From Brucella intermedia LMG 3301 (GTDB lineage: Bacteria; Pseudomonadota; Alphaproteobacteria; Rhizobiales; Rhizobiaceae): a stretch of 64,000 bases of DNA. Positions within the stretch are counted from its first letter, which is position 1; every line of letters starts with the position of its first letter. The translations under genes were made by a program, and so were the position numbers. Below, one piece after another: positions 19,056 to 28,900 of this stretch. Below the pieces are notes generated by a model. It had not been told where the DNA came from and did no database searches. It saw only the letters and a list, made by a program, of their open reading frames with translations. Location: positions 62,001 through 126,000 of the forward strand of contig NZ_ACQA01000003.1 in the NCBI RefSeq assembly GCF_000182645.1. The letters run 5' to 3'.

Positions 19056-20093
19056 ATGACGGAAGCCAAGTGCGTTCCGGAGGGGAGGAATTACCCTTCT
19101 GACGAAAAGGCGCAGCTATTCAATGATATGGCGCCTCAAAGCGGCGCCAGTGATGCGGTAAGTGCTGCGCAACCGACGCAGCAGTTCCGCTTGCCGGTCA
19201 GCGATCTGCATGAGCTTTCCGTTTTGGAATATGGTAATCCGAAAGGCATCCCAGCGGTCTTTCTGCACGGCGGTCCTGGTGCAGGCGTGTCAGCCAGGCA
19301 GGTAGCCAGTTTTGATCTTGATACCTATCGCGTCATCACCTTTGATCAGCGTGGTGCGGGTCGTTCCACCCCTGCCGCTGAAATTGCTGAAAACACCACA
19401 CAGCATCTGATCATGGATATGGAAACCCTGCGTGAAAAGCTCGATATCGAGCGCTGGCTCGTGGCGGGGGGGTCCTGGGGATCCTGTCTTGCGCTTGCCT
19501 ATGGCCTGGCATACCCGCAGCGTTGCCTCGGCTTTCGGCTGCACGGCATATTTCTCGGCGGGCAGGAAGATGTCGATTGGTGGTTCTATGGCTGTCGGGC
19601 TATTTTTCCAGACCACTGGCAGAAATTTGCCGAATTCGTGCCGGCAAGCGAACGCAGCGATCTACTTACCGCTTATTATAAGCGGCTAACCTCTGGAAAC
19701 CCGCTACAAGAACAGGAAGCCGCCAAGAGCCTGCGAGGATTTTCGGCACGTACACAAACTTTCGAACCGAACACGGACCATGTTTCCAAACTTTTGAAGC
19801 CGGAAGCGGCTTTGTCTGTATCACGCATTTTTACCCATTATTGCGTCAACCGGGCTTTTCTTCCAGACAATTATCTCCTCGATAACATCGATCGTATCCG
19901 ACACCTTCCCGCTGAAATTGTGCAGGCGCGCTACGATACTGTCACTCCGATGATGACGGCGTGGAAACTCAAGGAAGCCTGGCCGGAAGCGAATTTCACC
20001 ATCGTCACGCTTGCCAATCATCAGTCGACAATCGGCCCGATGGCAGATGCACTGACAGCCGCATCAGCCCGGCTGGCGAGACAATTGACCTAA
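19056..20093 (+). CDS. pip: Proline iminopeptidase, S33 alpha/beta hydrolase
   Basis: Removes N-terminal proline from peptides. The 345-aa protein has the oxyanion motif HGGPGAGVS, the core FDQRGAGRSTP, the nucleophile elbow GGSWGSCLALAYGL (Ser140) and, near the end, RYDTVTPM (Asp) and NHQS (His). The first 45 residues are a low-similarity extension; the family usually begins closer to the beta-strand LSVLEYGNP. GGGGA five bases before the first ATG supports the annotated start. First gene of a plus-strand operon of peptidases and a Dpp-type importer. Confidence 0.88.
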   Translation: MTEAKCVPEGRNYPSDEKAQLFNDMAPQSGASDAVSAAQPTQQFRLPVSDLHELSVLEYGNPKGIPAVFLHGGPGAGVSARQVASFDLDTYRVITFDQRGAGRSTPAAEIAENTTQHLIMDMETLREKLDIERWLVAGGSWGSCLALAYGLAYPQRCLGFRLHGIFLGGQEDVDWWFYGCRAIFPDHWQKFAEFVPASERSDLLTAYYKRLTSGNPLQEQEAAKSLRGFSARTQTFEPNTDHVSKLLKPEAALSVSRIFTHYCVNRAFLPDNYLLDNIDRIRHLPAEIVQARYDTVTPMMTAWKLKEAWPEANFTIVTLANHQSTIGPMADALTAASARLARQLT

Positions 20094-20129
20094 GCCCACA
20101 CTGCAATGCCTGGAATTGAGGACAGTTCG

Positions 20130-21947
20130 ATGTTCGATACAAGAACCGCCGAGACATCGCTTTCGATGACGCACTACATCGATATCTGCAAGGCAGTAAA
20201 GCCAGCCGTCTCGCCGGATGGTGAGCTTCTGGTTTATCTTAGCGATGAAAGCGGCACGGCGCAGGTCTGGGCGCGCCCGCTCGCGGGCGGCAGGCCACGC
20301 CAGATTACCAACCTACCAGAACCGGTCGGCAATCTTGCATTCAATCCGAAGAGCCGTGATCTGCTCATAACCACCGACTGGGGTGGTGATGAGCGTCACC
20401 AGCTGTGGCTGATCGAAAACGCCGAAGGAGAACCGCGTCTCCTCACCACTGATACGACGGTGGTGCACGCCTGGGGCTGCTGGTCGCCGGATGGAACGCA
20501 GATCGCCTATGGCGCCAATTATCGCGACCGTTCGCATATGGACATTTATGTGATGACCGTTGCCACGGGCGAGACCAAATGTGTCTACAAAGGTGCCGGC
20601 TGGCGCACGCCCGCCGCCTTTGCGCCCGATGGCAAGTCGCTTCTGGTCAATGATTGCCAGCGTGCCATGACGGATCAGGATTTTTGCCGTCTCGATCTCG
20701 AAACAGGCGCTTATGAGAACATCCTGCCACATGAGGGCCGGGCGCGCTATCAGGCTCCGAAATTCTTCAAGGACGGTTCCGGCATTCTCTTGATTGCCGA
20801 TCAGGAACGTGAGTATCTCTCGGTTATGGTCAAGCCGCACGGTGTGGCAACGCTGACAGAACTTGCCGCTTTCGAAGGGCGAGATGTCGAAGCGCTCGCA
20901 ATCTCACCTGACCAGAACGCGATAGCACTCGTCGTGAACCGTCAGGGCTGGAACGATGTGGTTCTGATCGGCCGTGACGGAGTCGTACGGAAACAGCTAG
21001 AGATGCCGGTTGCAGCGGTCGTCGCTTCGATGGCGTGGGCGCCTGACGGCACGTCGCTGATCATGCCAGTGGAAGGCGCCACGATGTCGGGCGATATCTG
21101 GCGCTGCGATGTTGAAAGCGGTGTTTTCACGCGCCTGACGGACGTGCCGAAGGCTAAGGTGAAACTGCCAGCCTTTGTGGAACCCACGGTAACGAGCGTC
21201 GCAAGTTTCGATGGTCTGGAAATCCCTTATTTCGTCTACAAGCCGGAACGTGCAGCCGGCCCTGATGGTTATCCGGTGATGATCATCGTACATGGTGGCC
21301 CCGAAGCCCAGTGGAAGCCGGACTTCCGGGCTGACATCCAGTATATGCTGGCGCGGGGCATCATGGTCATCGCGCCCAATATTCGCGGCAGCACTGGCTA
21401 TGGCCGCGCCTATCAGCACCTCGATGACCGTGAGCTGCGTATGGACAGCGTAGCCGATCTCTGGGCGGTGCGCATGGAGATCGGGGCACGCGATGATGTG
21501 GACGAGAGCCGTATCGGTGTGTTCGGCCGTTCCTATGGCGGGTTCATGGTCCTATCAGCCATGACGGAATATCCAGATTTGTGGAAGCTGGGCGTCGAAT
21601 ATTACGGGATCGCGAATTTCCTCACCCTGCTGCAGACCACGGGACCTTGGCGCAAGGAATTGCGTGCAATCGAATATGGCGATGCCGAAACCATGCGGGA
21701 TCAACTGGAGCGGTTCTCACCCATCAATCGGATCGGCAACATCGCCGCGCCATTGATGATCGCGCACGGCCTGGAGGACCCGCGCGTCACGCCATGCGAG
21801 AGCGAAATGGTCTATTCGTGCCTCCGCGGTCTCGGCAAACCTGTCGAATATCTGCGCGTTCCGCATGAAGGCCATGGCTTTGCACGCATTGAAAATCGCC
21901 GTCGTGTTTTTGGCGCGCTTGCCCGTTTCATCGACGAGAATCTTTAG
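20130..21947 (+). CDS. S9-family prolyl oligopeptidase / acylaminoacyl-peptidase
   Basis: Serine peptidase of 605 aa: an N-terminal beta-propeller with WD40/TolB-like repeats (PDGELLVYLSDES, SPDGTQIAYGAN, APDGKSLLVND), then an alpha/beta hydrolase domain. Catalytic residues are Ser468 in FGRSYGGFM, Asp550 in GLEDPRVTP and His582 in EGHGF. GAGGA seven bases upstream favours the ATG at 20130 over one at 20106. No signal peptide, so cytoplasmic, acting on imported peptides. It begins 36 bases after the iminopeptidase stop and is followed after 23 bases by the amidohydrolase. Confidence 0.88.
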   Translation: MFDTRTAETSLSMTHYIDICKAVKPAVSPDGELLVYLSDESGTAQVWARPLAGGRPRQITNLPEPVGNLAFNPKSRDLLITTDWGGDERHQLWLIENAEGEPRLLTTDTTVVHAWGCWSPDGTQIAYGANYRDRSHMDIYVMTVATGETKCVYKGAGWRTPAAFAPDGKSLLVNDCQRAMTDQDFCRLDLETGAYENILPHEGRARYQAPKFFKDGSGILLIADQEREYLSVMVKPHGVATLTELAAFEGRDVEALAISPDQNAIALVVNRQGWNDVVLIGRDGVVRKQLEMPVAAVVASMAWAPDGTSLIMPVEGATMSGDIWRCDVESGVFTRLTDVPKAKVKLPAFVEPTVTSVASFDGLEIPYFVYKPERAAGPDGYPVMIIVHGGPEAQWKPDFRADIQYMLARGIMVIAPNIRGSTGYGRAYQHLDDRELRMDSVADLWAVRMEIGARDDVDESRIGVFGRSYGGFMVLSAMTEYPDLWKLGVEYYGIANFLTLLQTTGPWRKELRAIEYGDAETMRDQLERFSPINRIGNIAAPLMIAHGLEDPRVTPCESEMVYSCLRGLGKPVEYLRVPHEGHGFARIENRRRVFGALARFIDENL

Positions 21948-21970
21948 AAGTAATGTGGGGAGAATACGCC

Positions 21971-23395
21971 GTGAAGAATGGTGAAGAGATCTGGGATCTT
22001 GTGGACGCGAAGAAGGCTGATTTTGAAGCCTTGAGTGATCGAGTCTGGGGCATGCCGGAGATCGCTTATACCGAATATAGGTCCTGTGCCGAGCATACTG
22101 AAATGCTGAAGGAACAGGGGTTCCGTATCACCGAGAACGTGGCTGGCATTCCCACCGCCGTGATGGGCGAGGCCGGCGAGGGCGGGCCAGTCATCGCAAT
22201 CTTGGGGGAATACGATGCTCTTCCTGGCCTCAGCCAGGAAGCCGGTATTGCGGAACCCCGCCCGATCCCTGGCACGGGACATGGCCACGGCTGCGGCCAC
22301 AATCTTCTGGGGTCCGCTGCCATTTTGGCCGCGACGGCGGTCAAGGACTGGTTGGAACAGACCGGCAAGAAAGGCCGTGTACGCTATTACGGTTGCCCAG
22401 CAGAAGAAGGCGGCGCGGCCAAGTCGTTCATGGCGCGCGCCGGCGCTTTCGACGATGTCGACATTGCCATCTGCTGGCATCCGGCTTCGTTCACACAGGT
22501 GGATGACGCACAGTCGCTCGCCAATACGCGCATGGATTTCGAATTCACCGGACGAGCCTCCCATGCCGCCGCGGCACCGCATCTGGGGCGTTCGGCTCTG
22601 GATGCGGTGGAGTTGATGAGTGTCGGCTGCAATTATCTGCGAGAACACATCCCTTCTGATTGCCGTCTTCACTATGCCTATCTCAATGCGGGCGGTATCG
22701 CGCCAAATGTCGTGCAGGCCAAGGCCAAGGTGCGCTATGCCATTCGTGCTACCGACCTGCCGGGCATGTTCGCCCTCAATGAACGGGTGAAGAAGGTTGC
22801 CCAAGGCGCTGCGATGATGACGGAGACGACCGTCGACATTTCCATCATGAGCGCTGTCTCGAACCTCCTGGGCAACACGCCGCTCGAAATCGCGATGCAT
22901 TCGAACATGGAGCGCCTGGGTGGTGTGCCGTTCGATGATGCGGACCGTGCGTTTGCCGCCAAGATTCAGGCAACCTTGTCGAAGGAAGACATAGAAACTG
23001 ATTATCTACGCGTTGGCCAACCGCTGGCGGAAAATGAACCGCTTTGCGACTACGTCTTGCCGCGCGAGCAGAAAGGTGTGCCGATGATCGGTTCCACTGA
23101 TCTGGGTGATGTGAGCTGGGTCGTGCCAACCGTTCAGGCGCGCGTGGCAACGCATGCGATCGGTTCGCCCGGTCATTCGTGGCAGATCACCGCTCAAGGC
23201 AAAATGCCGGCCGCGCATAAGGGCATGGTCTATGCCGCCAAGGTGATGGCGGGCACGGCGCTAGATGTTCTTCAGAACGAGAAAATCCTGAGCGACGCCA
23301 AAGCTGATCACAAGGCCCGCACGGCAAAGACACCCTACACTTGCCCGATCCCACCTGAAGTCAATCCACCACTTCAGCCGCGTCCGGCAGATTAA
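21971..23395 (+). CDS. M20-family amidohydrolase, AbgB-like
   Basis: Metallo-amidohydrolase of about 474 aa resembling subunit B of p-aminobenzoyl-glutamate hydrolase. Metal-site motifs are GTGHGHGCGHNLLGSA and PAEEGGAAKSFM; a dimerisation insert follows (FTGRASHAAAAPHLGRSALDAVELM), and the final metal-ligand region is SPGHSWQITAQ. The GTG at 21971 is preferred because GGGGAG lies eight bases upstream, while the ATG at 21953 has no ribosome-binding site. It may cleave N-acyl amino acids or dipeptides delivered by the adjacent importer; the substrate is unknown. Confidence 0.85.
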   Translation: MKNGEEIWDLVDAKKADFEALSDRVWGMPEIAYTEYRSCAEHTEMLKEQGFRITENVAGIPTAVMGEAGEGGPVIAILGEYDALPGLSQEAGIAEPRPIPGTGHGHGCGHNLLGSAAILAATAVKDWLEQTGKKGRVRYYGCPAEEGGAAKSFMARAGAFDDVDIAICWHPASFTQVDDAQSLANTRMDFEFTGRASHAAAAPHLGRSALDAVELMSVGCNYLREHIPSDCRLHYAYLNAGGIAPNVVQAKAKVRYAIRATDLPGMFALNERVKKVAQGAAMMTETTVDISIMSAVSNLLGNTPLEIAMHSNMERLGGVPFDDADRAFAAKIQATLSKEDIETDYLRVGQPLAENEPLCDYVLPREQKGVPMIGSTDLGDVSWVVPTVQARVATHAIGSPGHSWQITAQGKMPAAHKGMVYAAKVMAGTALDVLQNEKILSDAKADHKARTAKTPYTCPIPPEVNPPLQPRPAD

Positions 23396-23475
23396 ACGGC
23401 TGAATGATTGCACTTGGTGCTGCGCGTCCGCGCGCAGCACATTTGAAAATGCCCAACCATAAAAAGGGGACAACA

Positions 23476-25092
23476 ATGCAAAGACAGAAGACATCCATCC
23501 TGCGTTGCACGACAGCACTTGCGCTTGCCACCGGTATGGGCGCTGCGCTGTTCACGGCTGAAGCCGCCTCACCGCCGAATGCGCTTGTCATGGCATGGAA
23601 CATCGACGCTATCAGCACTTTTGATCCCGCGCAGATCGGCGAGGCCGCTACCAACGAGATCATCCAGAATATCTGTGACCCGATGGTGGATTTTGATCCG
23701 GCTGACGAAACCAAGATCGTGCCACAACTCGCCAAGAGCTGGGATGTCTCACAGGACGGCCTGCAGATCACGTTCCACATGCGCGATGATCTGAAGTTCG
23801 ACAATGGCGACAGGGCGACGGCAGGCGATATGGCATGGTCGCTCCAGCGCGCGGTCAAGCTCGGTTTCGGTAATGCCGCGACGCTGACGGAATACGGTTT
23901 CACCAAGGAGAATGTGGACCAGACCATCTCGGCACCGGACGACAATACGGTGGTTTTCAAGCTCGACAAGCCCTATCCGGTCAACCTCATCCTGGCAGCG
24001 ATTGCAGCCAACCGGGTAGCCAGCCTTCTTAATCAGAAAGTGTTGATGGAAAACCAGGTCGATAATGACATGGGCAACAAATACCTGGCCACTCGGTCGG
24101 AATGCGTTGGCCCCTACAAGCTGATGCGATGGAACCCCGCGGAAGTGGTAATACTTCAGGCGACCGATAATTACTGGGGAGAAGCACCGAAGCTCAAGCA
24201 GGTATTGATCCGCCATGTTTCGGAAGCGGGAACTCAACGGCTGCTGCTTGAAAAAGGTGACATCGACATTGCTCGTGATCTGACGCCAGAGGACCTGCGC
24301 GATCTCGAAACCCAGGACAAGGTGACCGCCTCACGCTCGTTGAAGCCCTCGCTATTCTACTGGAACTTCAACAATGCCGATCCGATCTTTGCCAACGAGA
24401 AGGTGCGCCTCGCGATGCGCTATCTCATTGACTACGAAGGTCTCGGCAAGACGGTAATCAACAATGTTGGCGTGCCGCGTGCGAGCTTCGTGCAGCTCGG
24501 TGCCTTCGGCGCGCTGGATGAGAAGGAAGGTCAGCCCTTCAAACTTGACGTTGAAAAGGCCCGCGAACTGCTGAAGGAAGCCGGTTACGAGAAGGGCTTC
24601 GAAACGACGATGTTTATCAGTACCGCGCCTTATGCAGCTCCGATTGCTCAGAGCATTCAGGACGCAGCCGCCAAGGTGGGTGTAAAAATCAAGATTGAGC
24701 GCATGGCCAATGCGCAATTGTTCAGCCGTATCCGGGGCCGCGAGTTCCAAACCTCGCTGATGGGCTGGCAGACCACCGTGCCGGATGCGCATGGCAATGC
24801 TTCGCGCCAGATTTTCAATCCCGACAACCGGGCTGAAGCCAAGCAGACCATGTATCCGAGTTGGCGTGCGAGCTATTTCAACGAGGCCGTCAACAAAAAG
24901 GTCGACGCAGCCTTGTTCGAGAAGGACGAGGCCAAGCGCAAGCAGATGTATATCGATCTGCAGAGAGAGATGATGGAGAAGGGCCCCCACGCCTTCATCT
25001 TCCAAATCTACAATGTTGCGGGCGTCAACAAGGCCATGAAGAATTGGAGCTGGAACGGCTTCCGCGTCTATTACGATCTGGCCGCAAAGTAA
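23476..25092 (+). CDS. Peptide ABC transporter substrate-binding protein, DppA/OppA family
   Basis: Periplasmic receptor (SBP family 5), 538 aa. Signal peptide residues 1-29 (MQRQKTSILRC through FTAEAA). Mature hallmarks are FDPAQIGEAATNEIIQNICDPMVDFD, ITFHMRDDLKFDNGD, GPYKLMRWNPAE and VRLAMRYLIDYEGL. An AAGGGGA site precedes the chosen ATG. It is followed by two permeases and two ATPases, a complete Dpp-type set. Ligand probably di- or oligopeptides, from the flanking peptidases; not determined. Confidence 0.92.
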   Translation: MQRQKTSILRCTTALALATGMGAALFTAEAASPPNALVMAWNIDAISTFDPAQIGEAATNEIIQNICDPMVDFDPADETKIVPQLAKSWDVSQDGLQITFHMRDDLKFDNGDRATAGDMAWSLQRAVKLGFGNAATLTEYGFTKENVDQTISAPDDNTVVFKLDKPYPVNLILAAIAANRVASLLNQKVLMENQVDNDMGNKYLATRSECVGPYKLMRWNPAEVVILQATDNYWGEAPKLKQVLIRHVSEAGTQRLLLEKGDIDIARDLTPEDLRDLETQDKVTASRSLKPSLFYWNFNNADPIFANEKVRLAMRYLIDYEGLGKTVINNVGVPRASFVQLGAFGALDEKEGQPFKLDVEKARELLKEAGYEKGFETTMFISTAPYAAPIAQSIQDAAAKVGVKIKIERMANAQLFSRIRGREFQTSLMGWQTTVPDAHGNASRQIFNPDNRAEAKQTMYPSWRASYFNEAVNKKVDAALFEKDEAKRKQMYIDLQREMMEKGPHAFIFQIYNVAGVNKAMKNWSWNGFRVYYDLAAK

Positions 25093-25228
25093 GGCGAATG
25101 GCGTTACCGGCGACTTCCTGGCAGTCGCCGGGCGTCTACTTCGATTTGATGGATGTCCGTATGGCCGCTTGTGGTTCGCAATGTGATCCCGGCCTGGTGT
25201 CCCGTTTCTCTCTTTCGGGAGTTTTCAG

Positions 25229-26304
25229 ATGACGATGCACGAAATCATGGAAGACGTCGAGGAGGCCGACCGCGACAGGGAAGCCGGTCCGGTGCTTCAG
25301 TACCTCGCCGCCACAGCGCGCCTGATTGTTTCAGTGGTGATTACGCTTCTGGGACTGATCACGCTGACCTTTTTCATCAGCCGCCTTTTGCCACTCGATC
25401 CGGTCATCGCCATGCTGGGGGACAATGTTTCTCAGGAAGCCTATGACACGATGTATCGTAAGCTGGGTCTTGATCAGCCATTGATCGTGCAATACGGCCT
25501 ATACCTCAAGAATGCGCTGATGTTCGATTTCGGCAATGCGTTGACTTCCGGCCGCCCGGTACTGGAAGATATTGCGCGCGTCTTCCCCGCCACCATCGAA
25601 CTGGCGACTGTGGCAATCGTCATTGGTACCGCGCTTGGCATTCCGCTTGGTGTCTTCTCAGCCATGTATCGCAATTCGCCGCTTGACCATGCCGTTCGCA
25701 TGGTCAGTCTGCTCGGCTATTCAACGCCAAACTTCTGGCTCGGCTTGATGGCGCTGCTGATCTTCTACGCCACGCTAGGTTGGATCGGTGGTCCGGGACG
25801 GATAGATTTCATCTACGAATACTCCGTCGAGCCGACGACCGGTTTCCTGCTTGTGGATAGTGCAATGCAGGGGCAGTGGGATGCATTTTGGAACGCCGTA
25901 AGCCATATCATCATGCCAGCCCTGATACTCGCGTTTGGCTCAATGGCTTACATCAGCCGCATGACGCGCGGCTTCATGATCGAGCAGCTCAATCAGGAAT
26001 ATATCATCACTGCGCGCGTCAAGGGATTGTCCTGGGCGCGCACGGTCTGGGGCCACGCATTTCGAATGTCGCGGTTCAGGTCGTTACAGTCGTGGCGCTG
26101 TCTTATGCCTTCCTGCTGGAAGGGGCGGTGCTGACCGAGACCGTGTTCGCATGGCCAGGCTTCGGGCGTTACCTCACCAATGCGCTTCTGGCAGGCGACA
26201 TGAACGCGGTTGTCGGCTGTACTCTTATTGTCGGCATTCTGTTCGTCGGTATCAACCTGATCAGCGATCTCCTGTATCGCGTTTTCGATCCCCGCACACG
26301 ATAG
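25229..26304 (+). pseudogene. Dpp-type ABC permease (DppB class), frameshifted
   Basis: First permease of the peptide importer. Residues 1-278 read normally: N-terminal helix, LDPVIAMLGDNVS, GKLG-type YRKLGLDQPL, PATIELATVAIVIG and the coupling loop TARVKGLSWARTVWGHAF. At 26064/26065 one base is missing, and the frame then runs through out-of-frame residues to a stop at 26134. The correct continuation, NVAVQVVTVVALSYAFLLEGAVLTETVFAWPGFGRYL, is found in the next frame and ends at 26304. Restoring one base (TTTCGC AAT) gives a normal permease of about 358 aa. As read, the protein loses its last two helices. Either a recent mutation or a sequencing error. Confidence 0.88.
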
Positions 26305-26314
26305 GAAATTGCCG

Positions 26315-27241
26315 ATGGACACGCACAACAGCACATCGCCAACTTCCGGTTCCCTGCGGGCCTGGCTGACCGCCTCCGTACCTACTTCTGCCTTTCAGGC
26401 CAATATTCAGCAGTTGCGCCGTTCCTGGTTCAAGCTGTTGGCCAACACATCCGCCGTCTTCGGCCTAGCAGTAATCGTGCTTTTGGTGTTGATCGCCATT
26501 TTTGCACCTTTGATCGCCACGCACGATATCGGAGCCAACAATCTCGCGAATCGCCTTCAACCACCGTCCTGGGAGCACTTCTTTGGCACGGACGAACTGG
26601 GTCGCGATATTTTCAGCCGGCTCGTCTATGGTTCGCGCATCACGCTTTACATCGTGACGCTGACTGCCATCATTGCGGCACCCATAGGTCTCGTCGTCGG
26701 CACCACCGCCGGCTATATGGGCGGCTGGGTCGATACGGCACTGATGCGCATAGTCGACATCTTCCTTGCCTTTCCCAGTCTGGTACTGGCGCTAGCCTTC
26801 GCTGCGGCACTTGGGCCAGGCATTGAAAATGCGGTTATCGCCATCTCGCTCGCCGCCTGGCCACCGATAGCGCGCCTTGCCCGTGCCGAAACACTGACCA
26901 TTCGCTCGTCCGATTACGTCGCCGCGATACGTCTGCAGGGGGCTTCTACCATGCGGGTGATCGCTAAGCACGTCGTGCCAATGTGCATTCCCTCGGTGGT
27001 GATCCGCATCACACTCAACATGTCTTCGATCATTCTCACAGCCGCTGGTCTTGGCTTTCTCGGCCTTGGTGCGCAGCCGCCAAGCCCTGAATGGGGCGCG
27101 ATGCTCTCCAGTGGGCGGGAATTCATGATGACCTCGTGGTGGCTTGCCGCCGTTCCCGGCACCGCAATCCTGCTCGCCAGCCTCGCCTTCAACCTTTTCG
27201 GTGATGGTTTGCGCGATGTGCTAGACCCCAGAAACGGATAA
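26315..27241 (+). CDS. Peptide ABC transporter permease, DppC class
   Basis: Second permease of the peptide importer, 308 aa. Shows the DppC pattern: N-terminal soluble segment, first helix (VFGLAVIVLLVLIAIFAPLI), FGTDELGRDIFSRLVYGSRITL, and the EAA-type loop YVAAIRLQGASTMRVIAKHVVP that contacts the ATPases. Start at ATG 26315, with AGGA eight bases before it, rather than TTG 26309. Ten bases after the frameshifted permease and five before the first ATPase. Intact. Confidence 0.92.
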   Translation: MDTHNSTSPTSGSLRAWLTASVPTSAFQANIQQLRRSWFKLLANTSAVFGLAVIVLLVLIAIFAPLIATHDIGANNLANRLQPPSWEHFFGTDELGRDIFSRLVYGSRITLYIVTLTAIIAAPIGLVVGTTAGYMGGWVDTALMRIVDIFLAFPSLVLALAFAAALGPGIENAVIAISLAAWPPIARLARAETLTIRSSDYVAAIRLQGASTMRVIAKHVVPMCIPSVVIRITLNMSSIILTAAGLGFLGLGAQPPSPEWGAMLSSGREFMMTSWWLAAVPGTAILLASLAFNLFGDGLRDVLDPRNG

Positions 27242-27246
27242 GATCC

Positions 27247-28110
27247 ATGACAGAACCGTTGCTTGAAGTTGACGATCTTTGGGTGTCTTTTCCGGGTGCT
27301 GACCGCAACATCGATGTCGTTCGTGGTATCAGTTTTTCCATTGGTCGCGAAAAGGTTGGCATTGTGGGCGAATCCGGCTCCGGCAAATCGATGACCGGGC
27401 GCTCGATTCTCAAACTGACGCCAAAGATGGCCCAAATTCGCGCCAAGAGCCTCCGTTTTGGCGAGATCGACCTGCTGTCGGCTAGCGAACGCCAGATGCG
27501 CAGCGTGCGTGGCAACCGCATTTCAATGATCCTCCAGGACCCAAAATATTCACTCAATCCGCTGATCCGTATCGGTGATCAGATTATGGAAGCCTATCGG
27601 TTACACCATCGAGCGAAATCGACAGAGGCGCGACAAAAGACGATTGCTATGCTGGAGGCCGTGCACATTCGCGATCCTGAACGTGTCATGCGTCTGTTCC
27701 CGCACGAGATCTCCGGCGGTATGGGGCAGCGTGTGATGATCGCGATGATGTTGATCCCCGAACCGGACATGATCATTGCGGACGAGCCGACTTCAGCGCT
27801 CGACGTGACGGTGCGGCGCCAGGTTTTGACAGTTCTCGATGAACTGGTAAGCCGTTCAGGTACCGGGCTGATGTTTATCAGCCATGATCTCAATCTGGTG
27901 GCGGATTTCTGTGACCGGGTATTGGTCATGTATGCGGGGCGCATCATGGAAGATCTGCCAGCCAAGGAACTGCACAAGGCGCGTCACCCCTATACACAGG
28001 CGCTGCTGGCGAGCCTTCCTCGGCTGGACCAGCCGGTCGATATGCTGAAGGTGCCGGAACGGGAGAAGAGCTGGCTAACCGAGCCGACGTTGGTTGGAGG
28101 AGTTTCATGA
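27247..28110 (+). CDS. Peptide ABC transporter ATP-binding protein, DppD class
   Basis: 287-aa ATPase. Walker A GESGSGKSMTG, Q-loop SMILQDPKYSLNPLIRIGDQ, signature SGGMGQRVMIAMM and Walker B IADEPTSALDVT, followed by the H-loop FISHDL. The C-terminal oligopeptide-ABC region is present (HPYTQALLASLPRLD). Its stop overlaps the next gene's start by four bases. Pairs with the following ATPase. Confidence 0.93.
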   Translation: MTEPLLEVDDLWVSFPGADRNIDVVRGISFSIGREKVGIVGESGSGKSMTGRSILKLTPKMAQIRAKSLRFGEIDLLSASERQMRSVRGNRISMILQDPKYSLNPLIRIGDQIMEAYRLHHRAKSTEARQKTIAMLEAVHIRDPERVMRLFPHEISGGMGQRVMIAMMLIPEPDMIIADEPTSALDVTVRRQVLTVLDELVSRSGTGLMFISHDLNLVADFCDRVLVMYAGRIMEDLPAKELHKARHPYTQALLASLPRLDQPVDMLKVPEREKSWLTEPTLVGGVS

Positions 28111-28883
28111 CACATGCAGCCAACTCTCCATTCGTGAATGTTTCGAACCTTTCCATCAGTTTTGGCAAAGGACGCAAGCGCGCCACAGTTGTCAGGAAGG
28201 CGCAATTTCATATCGAGCGCGGCGAAGCCTATGGGCTGATCGGCGAATCTGGTTGTGGCAAGTCCACAATCCTGCGCGCTCTCGCAGGTCTCATTCCGCA
28301 CTATCAAGGAGACTTTTTCTTTGACGGACAAAGAATGGGCTGCGAGCGCGATAAAGCGTTTTTCCGTCGTGTTCAGATGGTCTTCCAAGACCCCTATGCC
28401 TCACTGCACCCGCGCAAGCAGGTACACAAGGTGCTGGCGGAATCGCTTGCTATTCACGGCATGGATCACAGGGACGAGCGCATTCGTGACGTATTGCAAG
28501 CGGTCGGTCTCGGTCCAAGCTTTCTCTATCGCTATCCGCATGAACTGTCTGGCGGTCAACGCCAGCGCGTCGCGATAGCGCGTGCGCTTATCATCGAGCC
28601 GGATGTACTGCTTCTCGATGAACCGACATCTGCGCTCGATGTTTCGGTGCAGGCGGAAATTCTCAATCTGCTCAAAGTGCTGCGCCGGGAACGCAATCTC
28701 ACCTACCTGATGGTTTCGCACGATCTCGCTGTGGTGGCGCATATCTGCCAGCGCGTCGGGGTCATGCATAAGGGTATCATTCTGGAAGAACTGACGGCGG
28801 ACGATCTTCGTCACTCACGCGCCAAGGCCAAATACACGCAGGAATTTCTGCAGGCTAGCGTGGAAGCTGTCGCACATAATTAA
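28107..28883 (+). CDS. Peptide ABC transporter ATP-binding protein, DppF class
   Basis: 258-aa ATPase. Walker A GESGCGKSTILRAL, Q-loop MVFQDPYASLHPRKQVHKVLAE, signature LSGGQRQRVAIARAL, Walker B LLLDEPTSALDVS and H-loop MVSHDLAVVAH. It is shorter at the C-terminus than DppD-class partners and ends soon after KAKYTQEFLQAS. Fourth component of the Dpp-type importer. Confidence 0.93.
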   Translation: MTHAANSPFVNVSNLSISFGKGRKRATVVRKAQFHIERGEAYGLIGESGCGKSTILRALAGLIPHYQGDFFFDGQRMGCERDKAFFRRVQMVFQDPYASLHPRKQVHKVLAESLAIHGMDHRDERIRDVLQAVGLGPSFLYRYPHELSGGQRQRVAIARALIIEPDVLLLDEPTSALDVSVQAEILNLLKVLRRERNLTYLMVSHDLAVVAHICQRVGVMHKGIILEELTADDLRHSRAKAKYTQEFLQASVEAVAHN

Positions 28884-28900
28884 GCTAGGGAAGTACGAAT

